64,000 bases of DNA from DUZB01 sp963747555 (GTDB taxonomy: Bacteria > Desulfobacterota > DSM-4660 > Desulfatiglandales > Desulfatiglandaceae): assembly GCA_963747555.1 (NCBI GenBank), contig CAVVFZ010000021.1, positions 124,001-188,000 of the forward strand, in the 5' to 3' direction. A model generated the notes under the pieces. That model was not told the DNA's origin. It worked only from the letters and a program-made list of their open reading frames with translations, and did not search any database. Numbering within the stretch: position 1 is the first letter of the stretch; the number at the start of each line of letters is the position of its first letter. Shown here in pieces: positions 47,098 through 54,680 of this stretch. Both the position numbers and the translations under genes were made by a program.

Positions 47098-47111
47098 AAG
47101 GAACAAAGAGC

Positions 47112-48482
47112 ATGGGTTCACCCGATGATGCCGTAAAAATGCTGTCGGAAGATCTGGGGCGGCACTTGTTTCCCGCCTACCGGGAATTGATCCCCAATCT
47201 GGATGATGTCTACGAACTGGAAATCGCTTTCCATGAAAATGCACTTCTTTCAGATGGCGAGCTTGTCAGAAACGGTGCCTATTTTGCCCGTGTGGGCGAT
47301 TTATATACCCGTCATTTTCTCATGTGCACAGGTGAATCCTTGAAGTTGCCGGATCATTCTTCCTCAAGGCTCAAATCCTTTTTTGAAAAGAATCTTTTCA
47401 GAACAGGTTACGGGACCCATGGGCTCTTTCCTTATCGCGGCAAGTTTCACCCTCAGATGATCAAGGGATTGTTGAATATTATGGGACTGAAGCCTGGGGA
47501 TACGGTTCTTGACCCGATGATGGGGTCGGGGACCGTGCTGGTGGAAGCATGCCTTATGGGTATAAAATCCATCGGCGTTGATGCGAGTCCCTTTTGCCGA
47601 TTCATGTCCCACACAAAGATACGGGCCTTGACCATGTCCTTAAGCCGGGCCGAGAGCGCCCTTCAGAACTATAAGGAGGTGTTTGCCTATTTTCAGGAAA
47701 GAGTGGGCAAAGCTATCCCTGGATCCAAAGCGAGAGCCTATAGGGATGTGGGAGAGTTTACCTCGGTAATGGACCCTGCCGGGCAATATGGAAAGATGGC
47801 GGAAGGGACCCAACTTTCCACCAGACAGCAGGAAACCTCAGAGACTTACGATTTTCTCTTGCTGGCCTACCTGGACAGCGCTGGGTATTCCGAAAGGAGT
47901 GCCAGAATATCCCAGATAGATCAGTTCAAAGCCATTCTTGAACGATATCTTTTTGTGGCTGAAAAAATCCAGCAGGTCATTTTGGGGATCGAAACGGATT
48001 TGGCCGATGCAAAGGCGCTGGAGGGAGATGCCAGGGCGCTTCCTCTGGAAGAGGGGAGCGTGGATGGCATTGTTTTCTCTCCACCCTACAGTTTTGCCAT
48101 AGACTATTTAGCCAACGATGCTTTCCATCTCAACTTCCTTGGCGCAGACATCCAAAAGCTAAGAGAGAAGATGGTGGGTCTTCAAGGCAAGAAGATATTG
48201 GAAAAGTACGAAATATACCAGAAGGATATGGATAAAGTCATTTCTGAATGCTCAAGGGTTTTACGGCCGAGTCGCTTGTGTACAATCGTCGTCGGGACCA
48301 ATAACAACCAGTTGGCAAAAGCCCTGAATATCGCTCCGAACAAGGTTAAAGGGCTTCACGAAACACTGACGGAATTTGGAGAAACGCACGGGCTCAGACT
48401 TATAAAGAAGATGAGCAGACCCATTACAGGCATTTCCAATACGATGCGCCGCGAGTACATCCTGATGTTTCAAAAGACCTGA
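47112..48482 (+). CDS. DNA methyltransferase with SPPY motif, M2 of R-M locus
   Basis: 456 residues. VLDPMMGSGTVLVEACLMG (motif I) near ~135 and VFSPPYSFAIDYLAND (motif IV, SPPY) near ~320; the SPPY motif is typical for N4-cytosine methyltransferases. The motif order is I...IV. A ~110-residue N-terminal domain precedes the catalytic part. AAGGAA precedes the ATG. Convergent with the endonuclease gene (5 bases apart), as in BamHI-type systems. Confidence 0.88.
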   Translation: MGSPDDAVKMLSEDLGRHLFPAYRELIPNLDDVYELEIAFHENALLSDGELVRNGAYFARVGDLYTRHFLMCTGESLKLPDHSSSRLKSFFEKNLFRTGYGTHGLFPYRGKFHPQMIKGLLNIMGLKPGDTVLDPMMGSGTVLVEACLMGIKSIGVDASPFCRFMSHTKIRALTMSLSRAESALQNYKEVFAYFQERVGKAIPGSKARAYRDVGEFTSVMDPAGQYGKMAEGTQLSTRQQETSETYDFLLLAYLDSAGYSERSARISQIDQFKAILERYLFVAEKIQQVILGIETDLADAKALEGDARALPLEEGSVDGIVFSPPYSFAIDYLANDAFHLNFLGADIQKLREKMVGLQGKKILEKYEIYQKDMDKVISECSRVLRPSRLCTIVVGTNNNQLAKALNIAPNKVKGLHETLTEFGETHGLRLIKKMSRPITGISNTMRREYILMFQKT

Positions 48483-48487
48483 TCATC

Positions 48488-49105
48488 TTATTGAAGGGCT
48501 CTTCCGTCTGTGCCCTTTGGAATCCTTGGAACTTCGAGGCTTGTAGCATCGTGTTCAACCACCACTATCCGCAAGGCGCCTTCCTTAATGCGAATCGAAC
48601 GCCAAAGCGGCAAGTATGGTCTGAGTTCACCGATGTTGCCGATTCTGTCCGTTAAATAGACCTTCAGATTATCGCTTGGCACAACAAGAAAACCACCTAT
48701 AAGTCCCCCTAATTGCATGGTCAGGAGCAGTTTATTGATAGCCCTGTGACTTGAAGAGATGTTGCCTGTTTCCCACTCAAAACCGATGAAACCTTCCTCA
48801 CATCTGTAGATTGCATCCAGATCCCCCGGGTTGATAACGCCGACAGGCAGAGGCGGCAGTTTTTCAGTAACCCAATTCAACTGGTTGAGTCGCTGCAGAC
48901 ACGGCTTCTTTATAGGAACGACACCGTTGCCTTTTCCTCTTTTCTTTCCGCTCTCCGGATAGATCGTAAATTTTCCGGAGCCGTGTGGCCAGTCTGTTAT
49001 CAGGATGGCTTCCTCAACCTGAGCACACGAAGTATGCCACTCCGGTGAGTAGGGAAATCGGCCAACCGATAACACGTCATGGGTTTCAACAACTTTCATC
49101 GGCAT
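48488..49105 (-). CDS. Restriction endonuclease, BamHI/BstYI-like candidate
   Basis: 205 residues. GDLDAIYR gives the Asp of a PD-(D/E)xK fold, followed after a short strand by FEWETGN with two acidic residues (E-x-E), then a helix (RAINKLLLTMQLGGL) and GGFLVVPSDNL...ELRPYLPLW, the pattern of BamHI/BglII/BstYI enzymes. It lies in tandem with the C protein (20-base overlap) and convergent with methyltransferase M2. Recognition site cannot be deduced, though N4C methyltransferase plus BamHI-like fold is compatible with a GATC-centred site. No tight hit in memory. Confidence 0.65.
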   Translation of the reverse strand: MPMKVVETHDVLSVGRFPYSPEWHTSCAQVEEAILITDWPHGSGKFTIYPESGKKRGKGNGVVPIKKPCLQRLNQLNWVTEKLPPLPVGVINPGDLDAIYRCEEGFIGFEWETGNISSSHRAINKLLLTMQLGGLIGGFLVVPSDNLKVYLTDRIGNIGELRPYLPLWRSIRIKEGALRIVVVEHDATSLEVPRIPKGTDGRALQ

Positions 49106-49397
49106 CCTCGGATACGGAATGGTTGTTGCCCGCGGCTATCTTGGAATGGTCTTGCTCCACCTTAAAAATCAGGTCGGACGGGCTTATCTTCAAGGCTTTT
49201 GCCATTTCAAAAATGGTGTTTAGAGAGGGGCTCTTCAGTCCTCGTTCCAGAAGGCTGATGTAGGTGCGGTGATATCCACTGCGAAAGCCGAGTTCCTCCT
49301 GCGACAAACCTTGCTTCTGGCGGAGACGTTTCAGAACGCGGCCAAAGGATATTTCGGTGGAATCCAAGCGATTTGGTTTTTTATAGTCCTCTTTCAT
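49086..49397 (-). CDS. R-M controller protein (HTH-XRE)
   Basis: 103 residues from MKEDYKKPN. A single XRE-type HTH: FGRVLKRLRQKQGLSQEELGFRSGYHRTYISLLERG, about the size of C.BamHI-type regulators with extra tails. It overlaps the endonuclease start by 20 bases and is upstream of it, so it would time REase expression after methylation. The ORF extends to 49553, but ATG at 49397 fits the family. Confidence 0.82.
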   Translation of the reverse strand: MKEDYKKPNRLDSTEISFGRVLKRLRQKQGLSQEELGFRSGYHRTYISLLERGLKSPSLNTIFEMAKALKISPSDLIFKVEQDHSKIAAGNNHSVSEDADESC

Positions 49398-49445
49398 GCA
49401 CAGATACTTAGCCGAAATGGAGGCTGCAAATCTACAGACTATAGT
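49382..49445. promoter_or_regulatory. Possible C-box repeats for controller protein
   Basis: TATAGTC (49382-49388) and GACTATA (49437-49443) are inverse copies, and the second forms the palindrome ACTATAGT. C proteins often bind GACT/AGTC-type inverted repeats near their own start. The 48-base gap is larger than usual. Low confidence. Confidence 0.25.
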
Positions 49446-49780
49446 ATTCAAAGCAGATTGATAAAGCGGAGAGGGATGAAAAGGACTATTTTTCTCAACG
49501 AACGGGAAACATCCAAAACCCGTCCAAGGCCTGGACGGTATATTTTCCCTCAAGCGGATTACCGAAAGAATCCTGCGCCATGTTGGGGGAAAAGGGGCTT
49601 CAATGGGTTTTGGAGCAGCCTGATCGAATTGATCCTTCCGGCAATCAAATCGGGATGGAGCCCAAGGAGGTCTTCATACCAGCATCCGGTACTACTGTCT
49701 TATCCAGATGAGCATAAGATTTATGTCAATAATACGTCATCATATTTATGAATATGACCATTAAGCAAACACAAGGAGGA
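49446..49780. other. Spacer between R-M locus and right VapB repeat
   Basis: 335 bases with no recognisable gene. A plus-strand frame (49269-49751) is partly antisense to the controller gene and has no motif. The right direct repeat begins at 49781. Confidence 0.4.
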
Positions 49781-50081
49781 ATTGGGACACAGGTTTTCCG
49801 TGAAACGAATCGGTCTTTTCGGGTCTGTCTTGCGGGATTCCAGTTCGGCAATGCCTTGGTTGACAAAAACCATTTTATCCTCTATTATCAATAAAAGTAG
49901 GAATGTATCAGCAAAAGGAGGAAATAATGGAATCTGTTATAACCAAAAAGGGACAGGTGGTCGTCCCTGTGTCACTGAGAAAGAAATATGGCATCACATC
50001 CGGCACACGAGTGGTCTGGATTGACACCGGAACGGTTATCAAACTGATCCCCATCCCGCAAGACCCTGTTGCGGCTCTGCG
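49781..50081. repeat. 301-bp direct repeat flanking the R-M locus, right copy
   Basis: Partner of 45749-46049, same orientation. This copy continues into an intact VapB and VapC, so it is probably the original locus and the left copy a duplication made when the R-M genes arrived, or the reverse. Confidence 0.88.
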
Positions 50082-50172
50082 AGGCTGTTCAAAGGGGGAA
50101 AACCTTTCCGCAAGCCTCCTGAAAGACAGAAAGGAGGACGCAGAACGTGAAAACGGATCTCTATCTGCCTGA
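49927..50172 (+). CDS. vapB: VapB-type AbrB antitoxin
   Basis: 81 residues. AbrB/MazE swapped-hairpin domain MESVITKKGQVVVPVSLRKK and GTRVVWIDTGTVIKLIP, then a toxin-binding tail with LSASLLKDRKEDAERE. Overlaps VapC by 26 bases. Neutralises the PIN toxin and represses its own promoter. AAAAGGAGG precedes the ATG. Confidence 0.88.
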   Translation: MESVITKKGQVVVPVSLRKKYGITSGTRVVWIDTGTVIKLIPIPQDPVAALRGCSKGENLSASLLKDRKEDAERENGSLSA

Positions 50173-50575
50173 CACATCCGCTGTTCTTACCCTGATGGAC
50201 GGCGAGGAAGGGGCCGACCTGGTCGAAGATATCCTGCGGACCAGAAAAATCTTGCTGCCCGCACTGGTTCTCTTTGAAACCTATTACAAAAGCATCCAGT
50301 ATCGTGGCATGGAAATAGCGGAATTGCGGTATGCCACGCTGAAGAGCATACGGGCCACACATGTCTCGGAACTGACCGAGCCGGTCCTTCTGAAAGGGGG
50401 CGAATTCAAGGCCCGACATCGGATATCCCTGGCGGATGCCATCATTGCAGCCTACGCCTTCGTTCACCATGCCACGCTGGTCCATAAAGACCATGAATTT
50501 GAGGCCCTTACAATGGTCAATCAGATAAAGCTCCCCTATAAGCAGAATGGAAAAACGAAGGAAGAGAGAGGGTAG
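50147..50575 (+). CDS. vapC: VapC-type PIN-domain toxin
   Basis: 142 residues. PIN-domain acidic residues: YLPDTSAVLTLMDGEEGAD (D9), LFETYYKS (E), RISLADAIIAAYA (D) and LVHKDHEFEAL (D). Mg2+-dependent RNase. Overlaps vapB, so it is translated with it. The basic C-terminus (NGKTKEERG) is not conserved. Confidence 0.88.
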   Translation: MKTDLYLPDTSAVLTLMDGEEGADLVEDILRTRKILLPALVLFETYYKSIQYRGMEIAELRYATLKSIRATHVSELTEPVLLKGGEFKARHRISLADAIIAAYAFVHHATLVHKDHEFEALTMVNQIKLPYKQNGKTKEERG

Positions 50576-50714
50576 ATCCTACGCCCCTTTTGTAAAGGGG
50601 GGCAGCGGACCAATTGATTTTCTTTCCTCCCATCAAGCGAAATTCAAACACCTCGGCAAAATAAAGCTTTCTCTGCTACCGAGGCTTTATGGAAGAGATA
50701 CAGCAATTGAGGAC

Positions 50715-50981
50715 ATGATCGAAATGCCCGTAAAAGAGAGAGAAAAGCTCTTCGCCGTCATTGCCCGGCAAGGGTTTACAAAAGACCGATACCGTAAGGA
50801 AGCGGTGTTTGACGACATTCGGAGTGCACTCTTCACTGTGAGGGAAGCGGCTGAATACCTGGAAATATCAGAAATTACATTGAGGCGATGGGTAAAAGCG
50901 GAAAAAATTCCTTTCCAAAGAATGGGCCGAAATATTCTCTTCGACGCCGATCAATTGAAAGCCTTCAAAAAAGCCCGATGA
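50715..50981 (+). CDS. Excisionase/MerR-type HTH protein
   Basis: 88 residues from MIEMPVKER. Winged-HTH of the excisionase type: FTVREAAEYLEISEITLRRWVKAEKIPFQRMGRNILF. The frame is open from 50547 and the upstream part reads in frame but has no known domain. It may be a transcription regulator or antitoxin of the mobile/defence island; the gene usually found downstream (a PIN toxin) is missing: a remnant of a methylase follows instead. Confidence 0.7.
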   Translation: MIEMPVKEREKLFAVIARQGFTKDRYRKEAVFDDIRSALFTVREAAEYLEISEITLRRWVKAEKIPFQRMGRNILFDADQLKAFKKAR

Positions 50982-50985
50982 AGTT

Positions 50986-51129
50986 CAACGCACTGAAAAC
51001 TATTTCTTAAACTTCCCCTGGCCGGAACCGACCGACAGGCAGCGTTCGGCCATTGAAACCGCGGCGCAGGGCGTGCTGGACGCCCGCGTAAAATATCAGG
51101 CGTGTTGCATGCAACCAAAAACGGTGTAG
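50986..51129 (+). pseudogene. C-terminal fragment of a type II/IIL DNA methylase
   Basis: A 47-codon frame reads ENYFLNFPWPEPTDRQ, then SAIETAAQGVLDARVKY. This NFPWPEPT...AIEAAAQAVLDAR pattern is the C-terminus of MmeI-like or BREX-type DNA methyltransferases. No upstream portion is present. Marks the site of a lost R-M gene in the island. Confidence 0.6.
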
Positions 51130-51141
51130 ATCTGTTATCTT

Positions 51142-51282
51142 GTTTCCATCCATAAATGGCCCTTTTCCGCAATCTCGGCGTCAAACTGCGGGGTTCCTTG
51201 TGCGACGTACAGTCGTACGTCTCCTCGCAACCCCTTGTTCTCCTTGACCTTGCGAAAAATTGCGCATTTCTGGATTGGAAAC
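51142..51282. repeat. Palindromic element, imperfect 17/18-bp arms
   Basis: GTTTCCATCCATAAATG (51142-51158) pairs inversely with 51265-51282 with one or two mismatches. Inside, GGGGTT/AACCCC, TGCGA/TCGCA and GACGTAC/GTACGTC (51204-51221) form a further perfect hairpin. A degenerate relative with similar ends is at 52316-52388. Confidence 0.72.
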
Positions 51283-51321
51283 CCGCAGTGTCCACAATCA
51301 CATTACTGGATGGACACTATC

Positions 51322-51726
51322 TTACAGCCATTCAATGGTTACCAGGTGTTCGATCTGTTTAAATTCCGGGTCCCCGGTCAATACAACCGCATTTTCCCGC
51401 CGGGCAGTGGCCGCTGCAAAACAGTCCGCCAGGGAGAGAGAGTATTGTGCCTTGATTCGCGCTGCGCTTATGACATCGTCAAAGCTGTTCGGCAATACCA
51501 TTATGGGCAAACCAGGAAGAATCGTATCCAGGAAAAAAGCGGCTTTCTCCTGACCCCGGCTGCGGTAGAGGATATAGAATGTTTCCCCGACATTGATTTC
51601 ATTCATCAGGAGGGGTTCCCCTGAATTCTGTACCTCAGAAAGGCATGCCTGAACCCTCTGGAAGCTTTTTTCTTTGTTCAGATAAGCGAGGAGAGCATAG
51701 CTGTCAAGAAGCCTTTTCTGTTTCAA
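51322..51726 (-). CDS. vapC: PIN-domain toxin VapC
   Basis: 134 residues. PIN acidic residues in LLDSYALLAYLNKE, NEINVGETFYIL, LSLADCFAAATA and VVLTGDPEFKQIE. RNase toxin. Start overlaps the antitoxin stop by 23 bases. Distinct from the VapC at 50147. Confidence 0.88.
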   Translation of the reverse strand: MKQKRLLDSYALLAYLNKEKSFQRVQACLSEVQNSGEPLLMNEINVGETFYILYRSRGQEKAAFFLDTILPGLPIMVLPNSFDDVISAARIKAQYSLSLADCFAAATARRENAVVLTGDPEFKQIEHLVTIEWL

Positions 51727-51955
51727 GCAACTCGTCCTCCTTCCGTTGATCCAAGAGCGCCTCAGTTAAAGAAGGCCCTTCTTTAAATATTCCGCAGAAA
51801 GCCTCTACCGGATCGTCGGGCAACGGCGTAATGAGAATATGGCCCGATTCTTCCTTTATGGAGAGCTTCTTCCCGGGAACAATCTTCAAATTCTTCCTTA
51901 TTTCCTTTGGGATAACGATCTGACCCCGGCTGGATGCGGTTATTAGAACAGCCAT
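51704..51955 (-). CDS. vapB: VapB-type AbrB antitoxin
   Basis: 83 residues from MAVLITASSRGQIVIPKEIRKN. AbrB domain then KKLSIKEESGHILITPL and a C-terminal tail ALLDQRKEDELLETEK. The ATG at 51955 follows GGGAGG; the frame is open upstream to 52006 but the AbrB start fits here. The region upstream holds a 12-bp perfect inverted repeat that may be its operator. Confidence 0.86.
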   Translation of the reverse strand: MAVLITASSRGQIVIPKEIRKNLKIVPGKKLSIKEESGHILITPLPDDPVEAFCGIFKEGPSLTEALLDQRKEDELLETEKAS

Positions 51956-52048
51956 AATTCCCTCCCTGTCCTCGTCACTATCTGAGAGACTGCTTGACGT
52001 TGCCATTGTCTATCATACTCATTCAACATTGTCAACGATAAATAAAAA

Positions 52049-52077
52049 CGTCTTACCAATTTATAATTGGTAAGACG
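52049..52077. promoter_or_regulatory. 12-bp perfect inverted repeat, candidate VapB operator
   Basis: CGTCTTACCAAT (52049-52060) and ATTGGTAAGACG (52066-52077) around a 5-base AT-rich loop. Located about 95-120 bases upstream of the VapB start, next to a TTGACA. The lack of a T-run argues against a terminator. AbrB-type antitoxins bind such repeats near their promoter. Confidence 0.55.
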
Positions 52078-52315
52078 ATAATCCGTGATTGCGCGGGATT
52101 GCCCAGCAGGGCCCAGGCTAAGCCGCAGTACCCGTTTAAATCCCAGGATAGTCCGTCAAACGGGGACCGCCTGATGCCATATCTGTTGCAGCCAGTTTGT
52201 TCTTGACCCGCAAGAGGCCTTTCCCTATAATTCTTACTGAAGAAAGCAAGGTCTTGTCAAATTTTCCTCGGATTTCCGTTTGGGGTTTCCCATTTCCTTC
52301 AAAGCCTTCTTTTTT

Positions 52316-52388
52316 TCTATCCATAACCGGCCATTTTCTCTCCGATCACCTGCAAGAGAGTACCCCCATTTCCGGTTTGGAAACCGGG
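52316..52388. repeat. Degenerate palindromic element
   Basis: Ends (CTATCCATAACCGGCCATTT and ATTTCCGGTTTGGAAACC) resemble those of the element at 51142-51282 in inverse orientation, but with more mismatches and a shorter interior. Possible second family member. Confidence 0.45.
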
Positions 52389-52435
52389 TCGTGTACCGAA
52401 ATTATTAATGCATGGAGGCAAATCAGCAAACTTTT

Positions 52436-53749
52436 ATGAAAATACTACTCGTTCAACCAAAATCCAGTGGCTTCATGGGCCAGATTTCGAAAAGCGGCAA
52501 GGCAGGTTTTGCCAGGGTTACCCTTACAACCCTGGCAGCCCTCAACCCCGACGAGCATGAGGTGTACATCCATGACGCCCGCCTCAGTGAACCTGATTAC
52601 AATGAGAATTGGGATCTTGTGGGGTTCACGGGGATGACCTGCGAAATCCCGCATGTCTACCTTATGGCCGATCTATTTCGGAAAAAAGGCAAAACCGTTG
52701 TCATTGGCGGTTACCATGCTTCAGCACTGCCCGAGGAGGCTCTGCGGCACGCCGATCTCGTTGTGGTGGGCGAAGCCGAAGGACTTTGGCAACAGATCCT
52801 GAAGGAAATCGGCAATGGAGGCGCAAAACAGAAGATATATAAAAACAGCGAACCCATACAAATGTGTGACATGGCTATCCCCCGCCGCGATTTGCTGAAT
52901 CTGGGGATGTACTCGGTTCCATCCACTATTCAGGCTACCCGCGGCTGCCCCTTCAATTGCGAATTCTGTACGGTTACAAAGTTTTTCGGACGCAGTTACC
53001 GTATCCGTCCCGTGGAGGAAGTTGTTGACGAAATCAAGACCAGACCCGACAATCTCTGGATGTTTCTGGACGATAATCTGGTCGGTGATCCGGCCTACGC
53101 CAAAACTCTGTTAAAGGCACTCATTCCTCTTAACATCACCTGGGGCGCGCAGACATCGTTCACGATTACCACAGACCCTGAGCTTATGGATCTTTACCAG
53201 GCCGCGGGAGGCCGCTATGCTTTTATCGGGTTCGAAAGCATAACCGCCGACACCCTGAATTCCATGCGCAAACGTTTTAACAAACCCGACAAATATGCCG
53301 AAGGAGTCCTGGAAATGCACAGGCGCGGAATCACAATCATGGGCAGTTTCATCTTTGGCATGGATGGGGATGACATGAGCGTATTCAAAAGGACTGTCGA
53401 CTTTGTGAACGCTGCGAAGATTGACATCCCTCTTTATAATATCCTGACCCCCTTTCCAGGAACCAAACTCTATCAGAGGATGGAAGAAGAAGGCCGTATT
53501 ATTGATCGCGATTGGGCACATTACGACGTGTGCCATTCAGTCATTCAACCCAAGAATATGACGTCGAGAGAGTTGCTGCAGGGCTACTTCTGGGCAGTTC
53601 GGGAAACATACAAACTATCGAATATTTTCCGTCGCATCGTTCGTTTTCATAAAGGCTGGAAATGGCGTATGGCAGCTTCCTACAGTTACATGCGGAAGGC
53701 ATACAAGTTCTGTCCGCCTGCCATTCTTCCGGCAAAAAGTCATTCCTGA
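52436..53749 (+). CDS. B12-binding radical SAM protein
   Basis: 437 residues from MKILLVQPKSS. N-terminal B12-binding Rossmann fold (DLVGFTGMTCEIPHVYLMADLFR, VVIGGYHASALPEEAL, VVGEAEGLW), radical SAM domain with the cluster motif CPFNCEFC in RGCPFNCEFCTVTKFFG, and C-terminal helices. B12 plus SAM chemistry: methylation or ring-rearrangement; substrate unknown. Similar to proteins near hopanoid or bacteriochlorophyll genes, but nothing here tells. Stands alone between two minus-strand genes. Confidence 0.88.
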   Translation: MKILLVQPKSSGFMGQISKSGKAGFARVTLTTLAALNPDEHEVYIHDARLSEPDYNENWDLVGFTGMTCEIPHVYLMADLFRKKGKTVVIGGYHASALPEEALRHADLVVVGEAEGLWQQILKEIGNGGAKQKIYKNSEPIQMCDMAIPRRDLLNLGMYSVPSTIQATRGCPFNCEFCTVTKFFGRSYRIRPVEEVVDEIKTRPDNLWMFLDDNLVGDPAYAKTLLKALIPLNITWGAQTSFTITTDPELMDLYQAAGGRYAFIGFESITADTLNSMRKRFNKPDKYAEGVLEMHRRGITIMGSFIFGMDGDDMSVFKRTVDFVNAAKIDIPLYNILTPFPGTKLYQRMEEEGRIIDRDWAHYDVCHSVIQPKNMTSRELLQGYFWAVRETYKLSNIFRRIVRFHKGWKWRMAASYSYMRKAYKFCPPAILPAKSHS

Positions 53750-53765
53750 AAGCTCGTCCATTAAA

Positions 53766-54323
53766 CTAAAAGAGCTTGCCTTTATCATCATAAAGGTCAA
53801 ATTCCGGATAAAGTTTTTTAGCGCATTCCGGACAGATCCCATGAGAGAATTGGGCATTGGAATGTTCGCCGATATATTTCTCAATCTGGTTCCAGTATCC
53901 CTGGTCGTCTCGTATTTTTTTGCAATTGGAACAGATGGGAACCAATCCGCTCAGGGTTTTAATTTCAGAAAGGGCAGTCCGCAGTTTGTCTCTTTCTTGC
54001 CGTAGAGCCTCTTGAGTTTTCCTTCGTTCCGTAACGTCTATAAGCACGCTGATCAGGCAGGCCTTACCACCTATTTCGATCTTTTCCGCGGACCAAATTC
54101 CGAATAGGGGCTCGCCATTCTTTCTCCGGAACTTCACTTCCTCTTCATGGAAGCCTCCGTGCTGCTGAGCAAGCTTGATGAACTTGACCCTTTCTTCCGG
54201 GTCAAACCATAAACCTATTTCAACCGAGGTACGTCCCAATACTTCATCTCGCTGATAACCCGTAATATTTGTGAAGGCATCGTTTACATCCAGAAAGCAC
54301 CCTGTTGAATGATTGGCATTCAT
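53766..54323 (-). CDS. PAS-domain protein with C-terminal zinc-ribbon motif
   Basis: 185 residues. A PAS domain (FLDVNDAFTNITGYQRDEVLGR, ISVLIDVTERRKTQEALRQ) that lacks its first ~20 residues, a coiled-coil, then ICSNCKKIRDDQGYWNQIEKYI and HGICPECAKKLYP, a CxxC...CxxC metal site seen at the C-terminus of many Desulfobacterota sensors. No kinase or output domain. The ATG follows directly on the stop of the 54324-54650 gene, so it is likely coupled to it; it may be truncated at the 5' side. Confidence 0.7.
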   Translation of the reverse strand: MNANHSTGCFLDVNDAFTNITGYQRDEVLGRTSVEIGLWFDPEERVKFIKLAQQHGGFHEEEVKFRRKNGEPLFGIWSAEKIEIGGKACLISVLIDVTERRKTQEALRQERDKLRTALSEIKTLSGLVPICSNCKKIRDDQGYWNQIEKYIGEHSNAQFSHGICPECAKKLYPEFDLYDDKGKLF

Positions 54324-54650
54324 TCACGGGCATTGAGCCTTGGCCCTCGGATTAAGCACACGGATCGCATCCGTGCCATAGAACTTAACCGGAGTGCCGG
54401 TGTGGTCCACTACGGTGATGTTGGAAATATCTCCTTCAGATTCTTCAGTCGTCATTTTCCCGGTGGCTTCGGCAAAACGCCTTGCCAGTTCCCACGCCAT
54501 GACGTCTGAGTTGAAGAGCGACTCCCCCTCCGAGGGGAAGAAATCCGGAATCCATTGATCCCCCTGCCGTCGCTCGAAGCGGACACGGAATCCTTTCGGT
54601 CTCTGAATCCAGCCGGCGCCTATCATCTGCATTGCTTCTTTCAAATCCAT
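54324..54650 (-). CDS. Small conserved protein of unknown function
   Basis: 108 residues without a signal peptide. MDLKEAMQMIGAGWIQRPKGF, RVRFERRQGDQWIPDFFPSEG, VMAWELARRFAEA and VVDHTGTPVKFYGTDAI are the recognisable blocks; I do not know the family. It precedes the PAS gene directly and follows MscS on the same strand. Confidence 0.65.
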   Translation of the reverse strand: MDLKEAMQMIGAGWIQRPKGFRVRFERRQGDQWIPDFFPSEGESLFNSDVMAWELARRFAEATGKMTTEESEGDISNITVVDHTGTPVKFYGTDAIRVLNPRAKAQCP

Positions 54651-54680
54651 TTTCTGATCCCCTTTTATTCCTCTACTTAA

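Larger units (their letters stand above)
52007..52435. other. Intergenic stretch between VapB and radical SAM gene
   Basis: 429 bases. Holds the inverted repeat at 52049-52077, a degenerate palindromic element at 52316-52388 and a TTGACA box (minus strand, ~52029-52034) that could be the -35 of the VapBC promoter. A 62-codon minus frame (52136-52324) has no recognised content. Confidence 0.5.

Noticed and set aside
49269..49751. 160-codon plus-strand frame next to the controller gene.
   Set aside because: First part is antisense to the controller gene and the rest has no motif; not supported as a gene.
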